Shown here: piece by piece, positions 5,675 through 7,650 of the stretch
Numbering within the stretch: position 1 is the first letter of the stretch
Layout of the letters: each line of letters begins with the position of its first letter
Origin: a bacterium
Lineage (GTDB): Bacteria > B130-G9
Direction: 5' to 3'
Assembly: GCA_021160245.1 (NCBI GenBank)
Contig: JAGHCW010000078.1
Span: forward strand, 1 to 7,650
DNA: 7,650 nt
Program-made: the position numbers and the translations under genes
Notes under the pieces: model-generated
What the model saw: only the letters and a program-made list of their open reading frames with translations
What the model was told of the DNA's origin: nothing
Database searches by the model: none

Positions 5675-6919
5675 ATGAGCAAGAAGAGCACAGAGAATGA
5701 TAGAGAGTCAAGCCCGTGTTGGGAGGGTCTTGATGCGTGGATTCGGGGCGAGATTCAAAGATGTTTTCAGGACGTGTTGGAAGAGGAAGTGACGGCATTT
5801 CTAGGTAGGTCAAGATACGAGCGGCGAGACGCTATCGATGCGTCCTTAGGCAGCCGCAATGGCTACGGTAAGCCTCGGAATGTAACGTTGAGTTGCGGGA
5901 CTATAACGGTTCGGCGTCCACGAGTTCGGGAGGTTGAGGAGCGTTTCGAGAGCCGTCTCTTGCCGTTTTTTCAGCGTCGCACGAAAGAAGTGAACGAGTT
6001 GATACCCGAGCTGTACTTGCACGGTCTTGCCGAGGGGGATTTCGACCTAGCACTTCGGGGCCTCTTGGGCGCCGATGCGCCGATCTCGGCCTCGACCGTT
6101 GCGCGTCTGAAGACGAAATGGCAGGCGGAGTTTCGGGAATGGTCCTCGCGTCCGCTGGATGCCCTTGAGGTGGTGTATCTCTGGGTTGACGGGATTTATG
6201 TGAAGGCTGGCTTGGAGAAGGAGAAGGCGGCGGTTCTCGTCGCGATCGCGGGCTTAAGCGATGGCCGCAAAGTTGTCGTGGCCGTCCAGCCGGGACATCG
6301 TGAGTCGATAGAGAGTTGGTCTTCGTTCTTAAGGGACTTGAAGAAACGCGGCATGAATGCGCCTCGTCTGGTCATCGGGGACGGCCACCTGGGCATTTGG
6401 GGCGGTCTGCGAAACATCTATCCCGAGTCGCGGGAGCAACGGTGCTGGAACCACAAGATGCGTAATGTCCTGGACAAGTTACCTAAGAAGCTCCAGCTGG
6501 ACGCGAAGTTGTGTTTGCGACGAGTGGTTTACGCCTCGTCCACAGCGGAGGCAGAGCGGGAGAAAGCGAGATTCCAAACCTGGTGTCGTGAACTTGATCA
6601 GGAGAGAGCTGCTTCAGTCTTGGACCGAGATTGGGAGCGGATGGTAACATTCTTCAAGTATCCCGAAGAGCACTGGAGACACCTTCGGACAACGAATCCC
6701 GTCGAATCGCCGTTCGCAAGCGTGCGGTTGCGAACTAATGCCGCCAAACGCTACAAGAAAGTCGATAACGCGACAGCGGTTCTGTGGAAAATGCTGATGA
6801 TAGCAGAAAGGAGGTTTAAACGACTAAAGGCGCCAGAACTTATGAAACGGGTCTTTGACGGCACCGTTTATATCGATGGAAAAGACAATCAGATTGACAA
6901 AACAAACCAAGCCGCTTAA
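5675..6919 (+). CDS. IS256-family (Mutator-like) DDE transposase
   Basis: The 414-aa protein has the IS256/Mutator catalytic triad: D172 in LWVDGIYVKAG, D236 in VIGDGHLGIWGGL and E344 in TTNPVESPFASVRLRT. The family C-x2-H motif is present as CWNH (C257, H260). An N-terminal region with QDVLEEEVTAFLGRSRYER, RNGY and TITVRRPRVR matches the family's DNA-binding part. The protein moves the element by cut-and-paste or copy-paste through a circular form. I place the start at ATG 5675, with AAAGGA 9 nt upstream. A GTG 21 nt further upstream would add seven residues but has a poorly spaced ribosome site and lies inside the hairpin. Length is normal for the family, with no frameshift or missing catalytic residue, so the enzyme is probably active or only recently inactive. 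Confidence 0.95.
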   Translation: MSKKSTENDRESSPCWEGLDAWIRGEIQRCFQDVLEEEVTAFLGRSRYERRDAIDASLGSRNGYGKPRNVTLSCGTITVRRPRVREVEERFESRLLPFFQRRTKEVNELIPELYLHGLAEGDFDLALRGLLGADAPISASTVARLKTKWQAEFREWSSRPLDALEVVYLWVDGIYVKAGLEKEKAAVLVAIAGLSDGRKVVVAVQPGHRESIESWSSFLRDLKKRGMNAPRLVIGDGHLGIWGGLRNIYPESREQRCWNHKMRNVLDKLPKKLQLDAKLCLRRVVYASSTAEAEREKARFQTWCRELDQERAASVLDRDWERMVTFFKYPEEHWRHLRTTNPVESPFASVRLRTNAAKRYKKVDNATAVLWKMLMIAERRFKRLKAPELMKRVFDGTVYIDGKDNQIDKTNQAA

Positions 6920-6934
6920 CTTGTATTTACACAC
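6915..6934 (-). repeat. Right terminal inverted repeat of the IS256-type element
   Basis: On the minus strand this end reads GTGTGTAAAT then ACAAGTTAAG. It matches the left end perfectly for 10 nt and imperfectly beyond. The transposase stop codon (6917-6919) lies inside it. Confidence 0.7.
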
Positions 6935-7127
6935 TTAATGATGGTAACTCGAATCTCTGCTCGGATGAGCAGGAAGTAAAGGGCATGATCATCTGCAAAG
7001 AATCTAGTTCGAATCTCCTGTATGCGCTGAGGATGACTCCGGACATTGATCTGATGTATTATCAGGTTGACTTTAAGTTGGACAGTGTGAACCTCAAAGA
7101 GCGAAGAGATATCCCCAAACGGCGGGA
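6935..7127. other. Flank right of the insertion sequence, no recognised gene
   Basis: A perfect 6-bp hairpin, CTGCTC GGAT GAGCAG (6957-6972), lies 22 bp outside the element. An ATG at 6985, with GGAAG 8 nt upstream, opens a 110-codon frame. Its first ~50 residues match nothing I recognise, and its second half is the DUF433 pseudogene read in the wrong frame. I therefore do not call it. The stretch may be the remnant of a gene interrupted by the element or its rearrangements. Confidence 0.35.
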
Positions 7128-7357
7128 GAAGACTGGACTCAGCACATCGTCAGCACACCCGGTGTGCTTCGCGGCACGCCCGAATCAAAGGAACCAGAAT
7201 CAAAGCAAGTTTGATTCTAGGCTATTTGGCTGCCGGGAGAACCGCAGCCGAGATCATAGAGGAATTTCCTGGTCTGACGGAGGAGCAGATTGCAGCCTGT
7301 CTCGCGTTCGGCCGTGAGCTCCCCGGACTGCGTGCGTCGCTTCTGATACCGCGTTAG
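7128..7357 (+). pseudogene. DUF433 (VapB-like antitoxin family) pseudogene with frameshift
   Basis: Two adjacent frames together spell a DUF433 domain. The first (7128 to about 7181) reads EDWTQHIVSTPGVLRGTP. The second, one base back, continues RIKGTRIKASLILGYLAAG and then AAEIIEEFPGLTEEQIAACL to TAG at 7355-7357. A family member would read through this join as GTPRIKGTRI, so one C seems lost from a CCCC run near 7179-7181. No ATG, GTG, TTG or CTG lies in frame between the upstream stop (7074-7076) and the domain, so the start is also missing. DUF433 proteins resemble VapB-type antitoxins and often precede a DUF5615 PIN-like toxin gene. Here a methyltransferase follows instead. A sequencing error at the C run is possible but would not explain the missing start. 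Confidence 0.75.
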
Positions 7358-7376
7358 GACAAACCAAGATGTCAAC

Positions 7377-7650
7377 ATGAAAAGCGACTCTCCTGCCATC
7401 TTCACCGACAAGGCCGAGCTGCTGAGAGAGACGCTCCGGCCTATCGATCTCGAGGGCAAGAGGGTGCTCGATGCGGGCACCGGCAGAACGAGTGCGAGGG
7501 CATTGCTCTCAAAGCATCCATCGAAAATCGTGCTTGTGACGGGGCCGGGGGACGAGAGGAAGGCGAAGCCGGCTCGGGAGCAACTTGCTGATTTCCCTGA
7601 GGTCTGTGGGCGGGTCATTCTCGGTGATCTTGCCGACGCCGGTCTTTTTG
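7377..7650 (+). CDS. Class I SAM-dependent methyltransferase, 5' part only
   Basis: The reading frame stays open to the window edge, giving 91 residues. VLDAGTGRTS (30-39) is the glycine-rich motif I that binds S-adenosylmethionine in class I Rossmann methyltransferases. KIVLVTGP (50-57) fits the second strand, although the usual acidic residue at its end is not obvious. RVILGDLADAGLF (79-91) fits the later strand with its GD motif. The start is taken as ATG 7377, because upstream codons in this frame offer nothing better. The ribosome site is weak, with only AACCAAG about 8 nt upstream. It starts 19 nt after the DUF433 pseudogene stop and could have been in one operon with it. The substrate cannot be inferred without the C-terminal part. 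Confidence 0.7.
   Translation, partial: MKSDSPAIFTDKAELLRETLRPIDLEGKRVLDAGTGRTSARALLSKHPSKIVLVTGPGDERKAKPAREQLADFPEVCGRVILGDLADAGLF

Larger units (their letters stand above)
5597..6934 (+). mobile_element. IS256-family insertion sequence, apparently complete
   Basis: The element of about 1.34 kb has imperfect terminal inverted repeats sharing a perfect GTGTGTAAAT core at both ends (5597-5606, and the complement of 6925-6934) and one intact transposase gene. The right repeat overlaps the transposase stop codon, a compact arrangement. Length is right for IS256-family elements. The expected 8-9 bp target duplication is not visible: bases left of the element (CCCCAAAAG) do not match those to its right (TTAATGATG). 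Either the insertion is old, the flanks have recombined, or the true ends differ by a few bases. Transcription of the transposase is directed away from the DUF3800 gene. Confidence 0.8.

Noticed and set aside
7000-7025. A GTTCGAATC string resembling a tRNA T-loop.
   Set aside because: The surrounding bases give no T stem, anticodon arm or acceptor stem, so it is a chance match and not a tRNA fragment.
6985-7317. Plus-strand frame of 110 codons just right of the insertion sequence.
   Set aside because: Its second half overlaps the DUF433 domain in a different frame, so that part is a shadow. The first half shows no family resemblance.

Overview
The window looks like bacterial chromosomal DNA of moderate GC content. 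It has Shine-Dalgarno sites, sigma70-like promoters, two tRNA genes that do not encode CCA, a RicT/PSP1-type protein, a cobalamin-binding radical SAM protein and an IS256-family insertion sequence. This mixture suggests an environmental, probably anaerobic, poorly characterised lineage. I cannot name a phylum from the sequence alone.

Layout, left to right. Positions 1-321 hold a minus-strand tRNA-Arg(CCU) with a plausible promoter and a short hairpin terminator. A minus-strand ricT-like gene (322-1206) follows, with a TTG start, a good ribosome binding site and a good promoter. A divergent intergenic region of about 365 bp separates it from a plus-strand B12-binding-type radical SAM gene (1572-3059). 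Next is a plus-strand gene for an unrecognised small protein with two membrane segments (3386-3907). A gene-poor stretch (3908-4587) carries a long imperfect hairpin and a minus-strand tRNA-Arg(UCU).

The second half is an accessory island. A DUF3800 gene (4679-5566, minus) meets, tail to tail, a compact candidate structured RNA at about 4622-4703 on the plus strand. The RNA has its own promoter, three stem-loops and an intrinsic terminator that overlaps the last codons of the DUF3800 gene. An apparently intact IS256-family element (about 5597-6934) lies only 30 bp upstream of the DUF3800 start codon and has probably separated that gene from its native promoter. Beyond the element are a DUF433 (VapB-like antitoxin family) pseudogene with a one-base frameshift and no start codon, and the first 91 codons of a SAM-dependent methyltransferase cut by the window edge.

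The candidate for an under-described system is the DUF3800 gene with its convergent small RNA. DUF3800 genes have been reported to lie beside conserved structured RNAs of unknown function. The remaining genes look independently transcribed and show no clear shared pathway.
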